Shown here: positions 49,768 through 59,560 of the stretch, piece after piece
How positions within the stretch are numbered: position 1 is the first letter of the stretch
Layout of the letters: each line of letters opens with the position of its first letter
Assembly: GCF_001896205.1 (NCBI RefSeq)
Contig: NZ_MPNU01000001.1
Location: 1,168,917-1,232,916, forward strand
Origin: Edwardsiella piscicida
Lineage (GTDB): Bacteria; Pseudomonadota; Gammaproteobacteria; Enterobacterales; Enterobacteriaceae
Direction of reading: 5' to 3'
Length of the DNA stretch: 64,000 nucleotides
Made by a program: the position numbers and the translations under genes
The notes under the pieces: generated by a model
Database searches by the model: none
What the model saw: the letters and a program-made list of their open reading frames with translations, nothing else
Told to the model about the DNA's origin: nothing

Positions 49768-51651
49768 ATGAAAGGCCAAGAAACCCGTGGCTTCCAGTCA
49801 GAGGTGAAACAGCTTCTGCACCTGATGATCCACTCACTCTATTCCAATAAAGAGATCTTCCTGCGTGAGCTTATCTCCAACGCGTCCGATGCCGCTGACA
49901 AACTGCGCTTCCGCGCGCTGTCCAACCCGGATCTGTATCAGGGCGACGGTGAGCTGCGCGTGCGCATCAGCGTGGATCGCGACAACCGCACCCTGACGCT
50001 GAGCGATAATGGTATCGGTATGACGCGCGATGAGGTGATCGAGAACCTCGGCACCATCGCGAAGTCCGGTACCAAAGCCTTCCTGGAGTCCATGGGCTCC
50101 GATCAGGCGAAAGACAGCCAGCTTATCGGGCAGTTTGGCGTGGGCTTCTACTCCGCCTTTATCGTGGCGGATAAGGTCACCGTCCGTACCCGCGCCGCCG
50201 GCGCCAGCGCCGATCAGGGGGTATTCTGGGAGTCAACCGGTGAAGGTGACTACACCATCGCCGATATCGAGAAAGCCGATCGCGGCACCGAGATCACCCT
50301 GCATCTGCGCGAGGGCGAGGATGACTTCCTGGATGACTGGCGCCTGCGTAACATTATCGGTAAGTACTCCGATCACATCGCTCTGCCTGTCGAGATCCTC
50401 ACCAGCGAGGAGGGCGAAGAGGGTAAAGAGGGCGAGAAGAAGTGGGAGAAGATCAACAAGGCTCAGGCGCTGTGGACCCGCAATAAAGCGGATATCAGCG
50501 ACGAAGAGTATAACGAGTTCTATAAACACATCGCCCATGACTTCAGCGATCCGCTGGCCTGGAGCCATAACCGGGTAGAGGGCAAGCAGGAGTACACCAG
50601 CCTGCTCTATATCCCGTCCAAGGCGCCGTGGGACCTGTTTAACCGCGACCATCAGCACGGCCTGAAGCTGTATGTCCAGCGCGTGTTCATCATGGACGAC
50701 GCCGAGCAGTTTATGCCGAACTACCTGCGCTTTGTGCGCGGTCTGGTGGACTCTAACGATCTGCCGCTCAACGTATCGCGTGAGCTGCTGCAGGATAGCC
50801 GCGTCACCCAGAATCTGCGCTCCGCGCTGACCAAGCGCGTGCTGCAGATGCTGGAAAAACTGGCCAAGGATGATGCCGAAGCCTATCAGACCTTCTGGCA
50901 GCAGTTTGGCCTGGTGCTGAAAGAGGGGCCGGCGGAGGACTTCGCCAACCGTGAAGCGATCGCCAAGCTGCTGCGCTTCGCCTCTACCCATAACGACAGC
51001 GCGCTGCAAAACGTGTCGCTGGACGACTACATTGGGCGGATGAAGGAAGGGCAGGAGAAGATTTACTACATCACCGCCGACAGCTATGCCGCCGCCGCCA
51101 GCAGCCCGCATCTGGAGCTGCTGCGTAAGAAGGGCATCGAGGTTCTGCTGCTCTCCGAGCGCATCGATGAGTGGATGATGAGCTACCTGACCGAGTACGA
51201 TGCCAAGTTCTTCCAGTCCGTCAGCAAGAAGGATGAGACGCTGGAGAAACTGGCCGACGAGGGGGACAGCGATGCGCAGAAAGAGGCGGATAAAGCGCTG
51301 GAGCCTTTCGTTGAGCGGGTGAAAACCCTGCTGGGCGAGCGCGTCAAGGAGGTGCGTCTGACGCATCGTCTGACCGATACGCCGGCGGTGGTCAGCACCG
51401 ACGGCGACGAGATGACGACCCAGATGGCTAAGCTGTTTGCTGCCGCGGGACAGCAGGCGCCGGAAGTGAAGTATATCTTCGAACTCAATCCGGAGCATGC
51501 GCTGGTGCAGCGCGCCGCGGAGCAGCAGGATGATGGGCGCTTTGCCCAGTGGATCGAACTGCTGCTGGATCAGGCCCTGCTCGCCGAGCGCGGTAGCCTG
51601 GAAGATCCTAACCAGTTCATCAAGCGTATCAACGCGCTGCTGCTGGCCTGA
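49768..51651 (+). CDS. htpG: Chaperone HtpG (Hsp90)
   Basis: ATP-dependent dimeric Hsp90. 627 residues (E. coli 624). GHKL ATP site in [34 protein letters not shown]; middle domain client/catalytic region [19 protein letters not shown]-terminal dimerization domain. Heat-shock promoter upstream. Confidence 0.98.
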   Translation: MKGQETRGFQSEVKQLLHLMIHSLYSNKEIFLRELISNASDAADKLRFRALSNPDLYQGDGELRVRISVDRDNRTLTLSDNGIGMTRDEVIENLGTIAKSGTKAFLESMGSDQAKDSQLIGQFGVGFYSAFIVADKVTVRTRAAGASADQGVFWESTGEGDYTIADIEKADRGTEITLHLREGEDDFLDDWRLRNIIGKYSDHIALPVEILTSEEGEEGKEGEKKWEKINKAQALWTRNKADISDEEYNEFYKHIAHDFSDPLAWSHNRVEGKQEYTSLLYIPSKAPWDLFNRDHQHGLKLYVQRVFIMDDAEQFMPNYLRFVRGLVDSNDLPLNVSRELLQDSRVTQNLRSALTKRVLQMLEKLAKDDAEAYQTFWQQFGLVLKEGPAEDFANREAIAKLLRFASTHNDSALQNVSLDDYIGRMKEGQEKIYYITADSYAAAASSPHLELLRKKGIEVLLLSERIDEWMMSYLTEYDAKFFQSVSKKDETLEKLADEGDSDAQKEADKALEPFVERVKTLLGERVKEVRLTHRLTDTPAVVSTDGDEMTTQMAKLFAAAGQQAPEVKYIFELNPEHALVQRAAEQQDDGRFAQWIELLLDQALLAERGSLEDPNQFIKRINALLLA

Positions 51652-51669
51652 TCGTCAGCCATCGCGCAT

Positions 51670-51700
51670 AAGGGCGGCCCACGGGCCGCCCTTTCTTTTT
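51670..51700 (+). terminator. Intrinsic terminator after htpG
   Basis: AGGGCGGCC with GGCCGCCCT, then TTCTTTTT. Confidence 0.8.
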
Positions 51701-51782
51701 GGGGGCCCGCCCGGAGGCGACTGCGATTTTTTTACCGGCAATTGCGCCCGAACGACCAGTTTCACGTTTCAGCCGTATGCCG

Positions 51783-51809
51783 TTGCCTTGAGCCGGTGCC
51801 CGTTATAAT
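51783..51809 (+). promoter_or_regulatory. Likely adk promoter
   Basis: Consensus TATAAT at 51804-51809; the best -35 is TTGCCT (51783-51788) at a short 15-base spacing. About 55 bases before adk. Confidence 0.45.
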
Positions 51810-51845
51810 GGTAAGGTTTAGCGTTTTTTAAATCTTAGGCAATAA

Positions 51846-52508
<663 letters not shown>

Positions 52509-52529
52509 TATCGCCGAAGCGACGCGATG

Positions 52530-52553
52530 AAGCGGCCTATGGGCCGCTTTTTT
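52530..52553 (+). terminator. Intrinsic terminator after adk
   Basis: AAGCGGCC, loop TATG, GGCCGCTT and T residues. Confidence 0.85.
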
Positions 52554-52649
52554 GTCGCCGTTATCGGGGCGCTTGGCCGATGCCAGCGATTGGTGGGACG
52601 CCGTCGTTTATCCTTTACAATAGGGGTAAGCGAGTGAGAGAGCGAAGAG

Positions 52650-53618
52650 ATGATGGCAGAAAAACATGGGGTACTGCTGGTGAATCTGGGCACACCGTCG
52701 GCGGCAACGCCTGCGGCGGTCAAGGCCTATCTGGCGGAGTTTCTTAGCGATCGGCGGGTGGTGGATCTGCCGTCCTGGCAGTGGCAGCCGCTGCTGCGTG
52801 GGCTTATCCTGCCGCGCCGGGCGCCGCGGGTTGCCCGTCTGTATCAGTCTATCTGGACGGCGCAGGGGTCGCCGCTGCTGTACTATAGCCAGCGCCTGTG
52901 CGACGGGTTGCAGGCGCGTCTGGGCGAGGCGATCCCGGTCGCGCTGGGCATGAGCTACGGGGAGCCGTCGCTGGACCGCGCGCTGTCCACGCTGTCTGCG
53001 GCGGGGGTGACCCAGCTGACGGTGGTTCCGCTGTATCCGCAGTACTCCTGTTCGACCAGCGCCGCGGTGTTTGACGGCGTGGCGGCCTGGCTGGCGCGCC
53101 AGCGACGGATACCGGCGCTGCGCTTTGTGCGCGACTATGCGCAGCACCCGGCCTACATTGCCGCGCTGTGCCAGCGCATCCGCCGCAGTATCGCCGAACA
53201 CGGGCAGCCCGATACGCTGTTGTTCTCCTACCACGGCATTCCGCAGCGCTATGCCGATGAGGGCGATGACTATCCGCAGCGCTGTCTGGCGACCACGCAG
53301 GCGGTGGTTCAGGCGCTGGGGCTGACGCCGTCCCAGTATGCCGTCAGCTTCCAGTCGCGCTTTGGCCGGGAGCCTTGGCTGACGCCCTATACCGATGAGA
53401 CCGTGGTCGCTCTGGCCGCCGGTGGTACGCGTCATCTGCAGGTGATTTGTCCCGGCTTCGCCGCCGACTGCCTGGAGACGCTGGAGGAGATCGCGGTACA
53501 GAATCGCGAGGCCTTTTTGGCCGCCGGCGGCCGCCATTTTGCCTATATCCCGGCGCTAAACGATGACGACATGCAGATAACGCTGCTGCAGCAGCTGGTC
53601 GCGGAGCCCGCCGCGTAG
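52650..53618 (+). CDS. hemH: Ferrochelatase
   Basis: Inserts Fe2+ into protoporphyrin IX, last heme step. 322 residues (E. coli 320). VNLGTPSA start, catalytic histidine in [21 protein letters not shown], metal/substrate segment [17 protein letters not shown]. Two tandem ATGs (52650, 52653). E. coli has aes between hemH and gsk; here gsk follows after 72 bases. Confidence 0.97.
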   Translation: MMAEKHGVLLVNLGTPSAATPAAVKAYLAEFLSDRRVVDLPSWQWQPLLRGLILPRRAPRVARLYQSIWTAQGSPLLYYSQRLCDGLQARLGEAIPVALGMSYGEPSLDRALSTLSAAGVTQLTVVPLYPQYSCSTSAAVFDGVAAWLARQRRIPALRFVRDYAQHPAYIAALCQRIRRSIAEHGQPDTLLFSYHGIPQRYADEGDDYPQRCLATTQAVVQALGLTPSQYAVSFQSRFGREPWLTPYTDETVVALAAGGTRHLQVICPGFAADCLETLEEIAVQNREAFLAAGGRHFAYIPALNDDDMQITLLQQLVAEPAA

Positions 53619-53690
53619 GATGCCCGCTGACGCGGCCGGGGGGAGTGTGCTATTCTAGCCCGCTCCCTTTTCTTTTTGCCGATAACACAG

Positions 53691-54992
53691 ATGAAATTCC
53701 CCGGTCAACGCAAGTCCAAACACTATTTCCCGGTTAATGCCCGCGATCCGCTGCTGCAAAAGACGCAGCATAATGAAATTGATAAAGCCTACGTCGTGGG
53801 TATCGATCAGACGCTGGTGGATATTGAGGCCAAGGTGGATGAGGCGTTTATCGCCCGCTACGGCCTGAGCCAAGGGCACTCGCTGGTGATCGAGGATGAT
53901 GTCGCCGAAGCGCTGTACCAGGAGCTGTGTGACAGTAAGCTGATTACCCATGAGTTTGCCGGGGGCACGATCGGCAATACCCTGCACAACTACTCCGTGC
54001 TGGCCGACGATCGCTCGGTTCTGCTGGGGGTGATGTGCGAAAACGTCAAAATCGGCAGCTATGCCTACCGCTATCTGTGTAACACCTCAAGCCGCACCGA
54101 TCTGGACCATTTGCAGGGCGTCGATGGCCCTATCGGGCGCTGTTTTACCCTGATCACTGATAACGGCGAACGCACCTTTGCCATTAGCCCGGGCATGATG
54201 AACCAGCTGCGCCCGGAAAGCATTCCCGAGTCGGTGATCGCCGGCGCCTCGGCGCTGGTGCTGACGGCCTATCTGGTGCGCTGTAAGCCGGGCGAGCCGA
54301 TGCGCGATGCGACCATGCAGGCGATCGCCTATGCCAAAAAGCACCACGTTCCGGTGGTGCTGACCCTGGGCACCAAGTATGTGATCGCCGACGATCCGCA
54401 GTTCTGGCGCGATTTCCTGCGCGATCACGTCACCATTGTGGCGATGAACGAAGAAGAGGCTCAGGAGCTGACCGGGCTGTCCGATCCGCTGGCGGCCTCG
54501 GACAGGGCGCTGGAGTGGGTGGATCTGGTGCTGTGCACCGCCGGGCCGGTCGGCCTGTATATGGCGGGCTATACCGAAGATGACGGCAAGCGCAAAACTC
54601 AGCATCCGCTGCTGCCGGGGGTGATCCCTGAGTTCAACCTGTACGAGTTTAGCCGGGCGATGCGTCGCGCCATGTGCGACGCGCCGTGCCGGATCTACTC
54701 GCATATTGCGCCCTATATGGGGGGCCCGGAGAAGATCATGAACACCAACGGCGCCGGAGATGGCGCGCTCTCTGCGCTGCTGCATGATATCGCGGCCAAT
54801 GAGTTTCACCGTACCAATGTGCCTAACTCCAGTAAGCATCAGCGTAGCTATCTGACTTACTCCTCCCTGGCGCAGGTGTGCAAATATGCTAACCGCGTCA
54901 GCTATCAGGTGCTCAACCAGCACTCGCCGCGTCTGACCCGCGGTCTGCCCGAGCGGGAAGACAGCCTGGAAGAGTCCTACTGGGAGCGCTGA
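53691..54992 (+). CDS. gsk: Inosine-guanosine kinase
   Basis: PfkB-family kinase salvaging guanosine and inosine. 433 residues (E. coli 434). Starts MKFPGQRKSKHYFPVNARDPLLQ. PfkB signature NTNGAGDGALSALLHD with the catalytic aspartate; GGTIGNTLHNYSVLADD near the N-terminus. An upstream TTG in frame is not needed. Confidence 0.97.
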   Translation: MKFPGQRKSKHYFPVNARDPLLQKTQHNEIDKAYVVGIDQTLVDIEAKVDEAFIARYGLSQGHSLVIEDDVAEALYQELCDSKLITHEFAGGTIGNTLHNYSVLADDRSVLLGVMCENVKIGSYAYRYLCNTSSRTDLDHLQGVDGPIGRCFTLITDNGERTFAISPGMMNQLRPESIPESVIAGASALVLTAYLVRCKPGEPMRDATMQAIAYAKKHHVPVVLTLGTKYVIADDPQFWRDFLRDHVTIVAMNEEEAQELTGLSDPLAASDRALEWVDLVLCTAGPVGLYMAGYTEDDGKRKTQHPLLPGVIPEFNLYEFSRAMRRAMCDAPCRIYSHIAPYMGGPEKIMNTNGAGDGALSALLHDIAANEFHRTNVPNSSKHQRSYLTYSSLAQVCKYANRVSYQVLNQHSPRLTRGLPEREDSLEESYWER

Positions 54993-55036
54993 ATAGCGTC
55001 TCTGCCCGTGGGCAGGTGAGATTATCTTACGGAGAT

Positions 55037-55065
55037 ACGCCGGCGCAGCGCCGGCGTTTTCTTTT
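55037..55065 (+). terminator. Intrinsic terminator after gsk
   Basis: ACGCCGGC, loop GCAGC, GCCGGCGT, then TTTTCTTTT. Confidence 0.85.
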
Positions 55066-55455
55066 CTCGCGCTCGGCGTTATCTGCGCGGAGTCGGTGGC
55101 TAAAGAGGGCGAAAAGGCTAGAAACGATCTCATTTCCCCTAAGCGGAATACCCCTTTTCACTTTCCGCAACCATGATCAAAGAGCAATTTTCTTGATTAT
55201 TGGTAATGTCATACAAATAAAAAATATGATGTAAAACAATGAATTGATTTCTTTTTTGCATTTGATCAAAATCTATTAAATTTAACTATCTTTAAAATTA
55301 ATCAATTATTTATTTTTTATCAGTTTTATTGATTTTACTGTTTCTCGTCGGACAATTAATCTTTGCGCAAGTTTTTACATTAATAAAATAAATATCCTTG
55401 CTGTAATATCAGTGAGTGGATATATGCCCTGACAATATATTCAATATTGCGATTC

Positions 55456-55483
55456 GCATTGCGCCATATTAATAGCGCAGTGC
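55456..55483. repeat. Inverted repeat 1 in fimbrial leader
   Basis: GCATTGCGC (55456-55464) and GCGCAGTGC (55475-55483), 8 of 9 positions complementary plus one G-U, with a ten-base AT loop. Confidence 0.6.
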
Positions 55484-55520
55484 CAATTTTTGCTATTTTA
55501 AATAAATCCTTTACCTCGAT

Positions 55521-55548
55521 TGGATTTATGTATTTCGGCATAAATCCA
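55521..55548. repeat. Inverted repeat 2 in fimbrial leader
   Basis: TGGATTTATG (55521-55530) and its exact complement CATAAATCCA (55539-55548) around TATTTCGG, 125 bases before fimA. Could be an operator dyad or RNA hairpin. Confidence 0.75.
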
Positions 55549-55673
55549 TCATTTTATGCGCTGTCGGGAATAAAGATTTTTCTCGTCGGCTCTCTACGCG
55601 AAATATATTCGCAGCCTCGTTCCGCGCCAACCTAGCGGTCGGATATTTTTAATTGATAAACGGAGTTATGATA

Positions 55674-56207
55674 ATGAAGAAAATTTTACTGCCTGTTATG
55701 GCTCTGGCCGCCGCCGCTGTGAGTGGTCAGGCAAGCGCAGCTAACGGTAAAGTTGAGTTTACGGGTGAAATCGTTAACTCCACCTGCCAGGTAAGCAGCG
55801 ACTCTCAAAATATCAACGTGTATTTGGGTAAATATCCGACCTCTGCATTTAAAGCGGTTGGCGATAAGTCCGCATCCAAGGCTTTCCAGATCAACCTGGA
55901 GCAGTGTGAGCCGGGGAGCTACACCGTACGTTTCGATGGCAATACCGTTGCCGGTCATCCTGACCTGCTGGCCGTCTCCAGCAGCGGCGCCACCGCGGCG
56001 GCGAAAGGCGTGGGTATCGAAATTACGGACGTTAACGGCAAGCCGTTCCCGATCGCCGATCAGAGCCAGGGCGATGTGCCCACGGTGACGGTTGTTAGCG
56101 ATAAGAAGGCGATATTTAACCTGCAGGCGCGCTATCGCTCTTACGCTAACACGGTTACAGCCGGTCTGGCCAACGCGACCAGCCCGTTCACCATCGAATA
56201 TAAATAA
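55674..56207 (+). CDS. Fimbrial major subunit (type 1 / FimA-like pilin)
   Basis: 177 residues. Signal peptide MKKILLPVMALAAAAVSGQASA, mature start ANGKVEFTGEIVNSTCQV typical of pilins. Disulfide pair C38 and C78; penultimate tyrosine (TIEYK), as in donor-strand-exchange pilins. GGAG eight bases before ATG 55674 decides the start; ATG 55668 is too close to the ribosome site. First of four genes; being nearest the promoter, it is probably the rod subunit. Fimbriae mediate adhesion and haemagglutination. Resembles the four-gene fimbrial clusters reported for Edwardsiella. Confidence 0.92.
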   Translation: MKKILLPVMALAAAAVSGQASAANGKVEFTGEIVNSTCQVSSDSQNINVYLGKYPTSAFKAVGDKSASKAFQINLEQCEPGSYTVRFDGNTVAGHPDLLAVSSSGATAAAKGVGIEITDVNGKPFPIADQSQGDVPTVTVVSDKKAIFNLQARYRSYANTVTAGLANATSPFTIEYK

Positions 56208-56255
56208 TTATTCGTCGGAATATTCGGCCAGGGACGGTCCGTATAGAGGAATAAG

Positions 56256-56942
56256 ATGAAAAGAATCGTTGCCGCATTATTACTGGTGAGCGCATTTGCT
56301 GCCCACGCAGGAATTCAGGTTGATGCTACGCGCGTTATTTATAACGGCGATGAAAAGTCAGCGTCACTGCCTATCCACAATGACAGCGCGGATGCCTATA
56401 TGGTGCAGACCTGGCTGGATAAAGGGGATAGCACCAAGGTAGAGAATAAGTTACCGATGGTTGTGGTGCCGCCGATTGTTAAGCTGGATGCGCAAAAATC
56501 GGCAATTTTACGCTTCATCTATTCTGGGCAGGGTTTTCCGCAGGATCAGGAAACGCTGCTGTGGGTCAACGTGCAGGAAATTCCGCCGACGCCCAAGCAA
56601 GAAAACGTATTACAGGTTGCCGTGCGCACGCGGATTAAGCTGTTTTATCGCCCGAGTTCGCTGCATACCACCCTGGATGAGCAGGTGCATAAGCTGCGCT
56701 GGCAGAAAGCGGGTAATCAATTGCTGGCCATCAACGACGGGCCGCTACACATCACCTTTGGCTCTGTACAGATGCAGGGCAGCAACGGCAAACCCATCGC
56801 GGTCGATGCCAACATGGTTGACCCCCACAGCCGCCTGGCGATCGCCATTCCGGCGGGGGCTCGCATCGGCAATACAGTCTCCTTCAGCTACATCAATGAC
56901 TTTGGAGGTCGGACTGAGGTTAAGGACGCGATAGTACACTGA
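56256..56942 (+). CDS. Periplasmic fimbrial chaperone (FimC/PapD family)
   Basis: 228 residues. Signal peptide MKRIVAALLLVSAFAAHA, then two Ig-like domains: GIQVDATRVIYNGDEKSASLPIHN, VVPPIVKLDAQKSAILRFIY, LLWVNVQEIPPTP and IKLFYRP are the PapD-type signature stretches. It caps pilin subunits by donor-strand complementation and hands them to the usher. 48 bases after the pilin gene, 14 bases before the usher. Confidence 0.95.
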   Translation: MKRIVAALLLVSAFAAHAGIQVDATRVIYNGDEKSASLPIHNDSADAYMVQTWLDKGDSTKVENKLPMVVVPPIVKLDAQKSAILRFIYSGQGFPQDQETLLWVNVQEIPPTPKQENVLQVAVRTRIKLFYRPSSLHTTLDEQVHKLRWQKAGNQLLAINDGPLHITFGSVQMQGSNGKPIAVDANMVDPHSRLAIAIPAGARIGNTVSFSYINDFGGRTEVKDAIVH

Positions 56943-56956
56943 CGGAGAGAAGCGGG

Positions 56957-59548
56957 ATGGCGCAACAACAACGGACAGTATCACTGAAGACAGAGCCGAC
57001 ACGCTGGATGTGCCTGGCGTTTGCCGCCGGTAGCCTGTCCCTGGGGTGCAGCGCATCGGCCTGGGCCGAGTTCAACATGTCATTCGTTCACGGCAGCGAA
57101 AACGTCAACGCCGCTCATGCGGTGGCCGAGGGCAACGCGCTGCCGCCCGGAGAGTATCCGTTCGCGATTTACCTGAACAAGCAGCAGGTCGACAACAAAG
57201 TCATCCGCTTCACGGCGAAAGAGGGCGCCGCCGCCCAGCCCTGTCTGACGGTGGAAGATCTGCTTAACTATGGGGTGAAACTGCCCGATACGCTCACGCC
57301 GGGCAGCTGCGTCGACGTGGCCGCCGCCGTCAATGGCGCGACGCTCTCCTTCGATCCGGCGGTGCAGCAGATAGACCTTTCTGTGCCGCAGGTCATGCTG
57401 GCGCAGCACGCGCGCGGCGCCATTCCGACGACCCTGTACGATCAGGGGATCAACGCCGCCTTTAGCAACTACAGCCTGAACTATAACCGTAACAGCAGCC
57501 AGCGCCAGAGCGGCCAAAACAGCGAATATACCTTTCTCTCCCTGAATAACGGTCTTAACCTGTGGAACTGGCGTCTGCGCAATAACATGACCATGAATAA
57601 AGTCAGCGGTCAGGCGGCACAGTGGGACAATATCGCGACCTGGGCGGAGACGGATATTGCGTCCTGGCGCAGTCGACTGCAGCTGGGGCAGGCCAGCACC
57701 AATAATACCGTTTTTAATAGCATTCAGTTTCGCGGTGCCCAGCTTTCCAGCGTGGATGACATGCTGCCCGAAAGCCTGCGCGGCTATGCGCCGGTGGTGC
57801 GCGGCGTCGCCGCCACCAACGCCCGCGTCGACATTCGTCAGAACGGCTACGTGGTGTACAGCACCAACGTGGCGCCGGGGCCCTTTGAGATCCGCGATAT
57901 CTATCCGCACTCCAACAGCGGTGACCTGCAGGTAACGGTCAATGAGGCCGATGGTACGCGTAAGCACTTTACCGTTTCTTACTCCTCTATCGCCAACATG
58001 CTGCGCGAAGGGATCTGGAACTATCAGCTGACGGCGGGTCGCTACCAGAACGGCGATACCCGCTATACCCCTAACTTTATGCAGGGGACGCTGGCGCGCG
58101 GCATCGCCTATGGTCTGACGCCCTATGGCGGGCTGATCGTGGCGGATAACTACCGCGCCGCCGCGCTGGGCGTCGCTAAAAATATGGGGGAATGGGGCGC
58201 CATCTCCATCGATGGTTCCTATTCCGATACTACGCTGGCCAACGGCGAGCGCGCCCGCGGGCAGAGCTACCGCTTTCTCTATTCCAAGTCCCTGAACCAG
58301 ATGGGCACCAACGTGCAGCTGGCAGGCTATCGCTATGCGACGTCGGGCTATTATGACTTTGCCGATGCGGTCGAGGAGCGCAGCCGCTGGCGGCAGGGGA
58401 TATATGAGAACAACTACTATAATCCGGGCGATGAGCAGACCGGGATCCCCGATCTGGACAATCGCAACCAGCACCGCGTGTATACCTCGCGCTATGCCAA
58501 CAAGCGCGAGCGCGTGGATGTCTCCATTAACCAGCAGCTGTGGCAGGGGGCGACGCTGTATGCCAACGTCAGTAGCCAGAGCTACTGGGGCGGCGGTGGT
58601 CGGGATCGTACCGTCCAGTTAGGCTACAACGACGCCTTTAAGCGCATTAGCTATGGCGTATACCTGCAGGATACGCGCAGCCAGTATGGCTACGCCGATC
58701 GCAGCATCAACCTGTCGGTGTCGATCCCGTTGAACTGGGGACGCGAAAACCACTCGGCCTCGCTGAACGTCAGCGGAACCCACAGCCGCCAGAGCGGAGA
58801 TAGCTATAACACCGGTATCAGCGGAACGGCGCTGAGCGATCAGCGGCTGAGCTACGCCCTGAGCACCGGCCATACCGAGTCGGCGGGACAGAGCAGTGCG
58901 CTGAACCTGGGCTACCGCGGCGCCTATGGCAACCTGGACAGCAGCTATAGCTACAGCAACAGCTATAACCAGCTGGGGCTGGGGCTCTCCGGCGGCGTCT
59001 TGCTTCACTCTGGCGGCGTGACGCTGTCGCAGCCGCTGCAGAATACGGTGATTCTGGTCGAAGCGAAGCACGCCAGCGGCGTTCGCCTGGATAACCAGAC
59101 CGGCGTGGCCATCGATCCCTTTGGCTATGCGGTCGTCCCCTCAGCGACGCCATACCGATTCAACGCGGTGGCGCTGCATACGCAGGACTTTGAGCCGGGC
59201 CTGGACGTGCCGGTGGCCAGCAAGCAGGTCGTGCCGACGGAGAAGGCGATCGTGAAGGTGCGCTTCGATACGTTTTACGGCGTGAGTCTGCTGATCCATA
59301 GCCACCTCAACGACGGCGGCTATCCGGCGGTCGGCGCCAGCGTCTTTAACCCGCAGGGGCGTAACAGCGGAACCGTGGGGCTTAACGGCGATCTGTATGT
59401 ATCCGGGGCACAGCCGGGCGAGACGCTGACCCTGCGCTGGGGCAACCAGCCGGGCCAGCAGTGCACGCTGACGCTGCCGTCCGATCTGTCGATGCGGAAC
59501 ACCACGGCCGGCTACCAGGAACTCACTCTACCCTGTCAGACTCAATAA
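56957..59548 (+). CDS. Outer-membrane fimbrial usher (FimD family)
   Basis: 863 residues. Signal peptide to about ASAWA (residue 37), N-terminal chaperone-subunit-binding domain starting EFNMSFVHG, a 24-strand beta-barrel with plug in the middle (VRGVAATNARVDIRQNGYVVYSTNVAPGPFEIRD), and C-terminal domains with a terminal cysteine pair region (QQCTLTLPSDL...ELTLPCQTQ). GGAGAGAAGCGGG precedes the ATG. Secretes and polymerises the pilins. Confidence 0.96.
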   Translation: MAQQQRTVSLKTEPTRWMCLAFAAGSLSLGCSASAWAEFNMSFVHGSENVNAAHAVAEGNALPPGEYPFAIYLNKQQVDNKVIRFTAKEGAAAQPCLTVEDLLNYGVKLPDTLTPGSCVDVAAAVNGATLSFDPAVQQIDLSVPQVMLAQHARGAIPTTLYDQGINAAFSNYSLNYNRNSSQRQSGQNSEYTFLSLNNGLNLWNWRLRNNMTMNKVSGQAAQWDNIATWAETDIASWRSRLQLGQASTNNTVFNSIQFRGAQLSSVDDMLPESLRGYAPVVRGVAATNARVDIRQNGYVVYSTNVAPGPFEIRDIYPHSNSGDLQVTVNEADGTRKHFTVSYSSIANMLREGIWNYQLTAGRYQNGDTRYTPNFMQGTLARGIAYGLTPYGGLIVADNYRAAALGVAKNMGEWGAISIDGSYSDTTLANGERARGQSYRFLYSKSLNQMGTNVQLAGYRYATSGYYDFADAVEERSRWRQGIYENNYYNPGDEQTGIPDLDNRNQHRVYTSRYANKRERVDVSINQQLWQGATLYANVSSQSYWGGGGRDRTVQLGYNDAFKRISYGVYLQDTRSQYGYADRSINLSVSIPLNWGRENHSASLNVSGTHSRQSGDSYNTGISGTALSDQRLSYALSTGHTESAGQSSALNLGYRGAYGNLDSSYSYSNSYNQLGLGLSGGVLLHSGGVTLSQPLQNTVILVEAKHASGVRLDNQTGVAIDPFGYAVVPSATPYRFNAVALHTQDFEPGLDVPVASKQVVPTEKAIVKVRFDTFYGVSLLIHSHLNDGGYPAVGASVFNPQGRNSGTVGLNGDLYVSGAQPGETLTLRWGNQPGQQCTLTLPSDLSMRNTTAGYQELTLPCQTQ

Positions 59549-59560
59549 GGTGACGGATTA

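Larger units (their letters stand above)
54993..55673. other. Long AT-rich leader between gsk and the fimbrial operon
   Basis: 681 bases without a credible gene. After the gsk terminator, base composition changes sharply: 55190-55340 is extremely AT-rich compared with the rest of the window, typical of H-NS/Hha-bound acquired DNA. It contains a TTTGATCAAA palindrome (55261-55270), two stem-loops (55456-55483 and 55521-55548) and an 11-base direct repeat (55341 and 55579). A weak promoter-like pair TTGCTG (55398) / TATATG (55421) has a 17-base spacer. No fimB/fimE-type recombinase gene is nearby. Confidence 0.6.

Noticed and set aside
55447..55635. 62-codon open frame in the fimbrial leader
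   Set aside because: Begins with TTG without a ribosome site, spans the inverted repeat, and its translation resembles nothing I recognise. Possible leader peptide but unsupported.
55341..55673. Invertible fimS-like phase switch
   Set aside because: The two dyads have unrelated arms, no matching pair flanks a promoter-sized segment, and no tyrosine recombinase gene is in the window.
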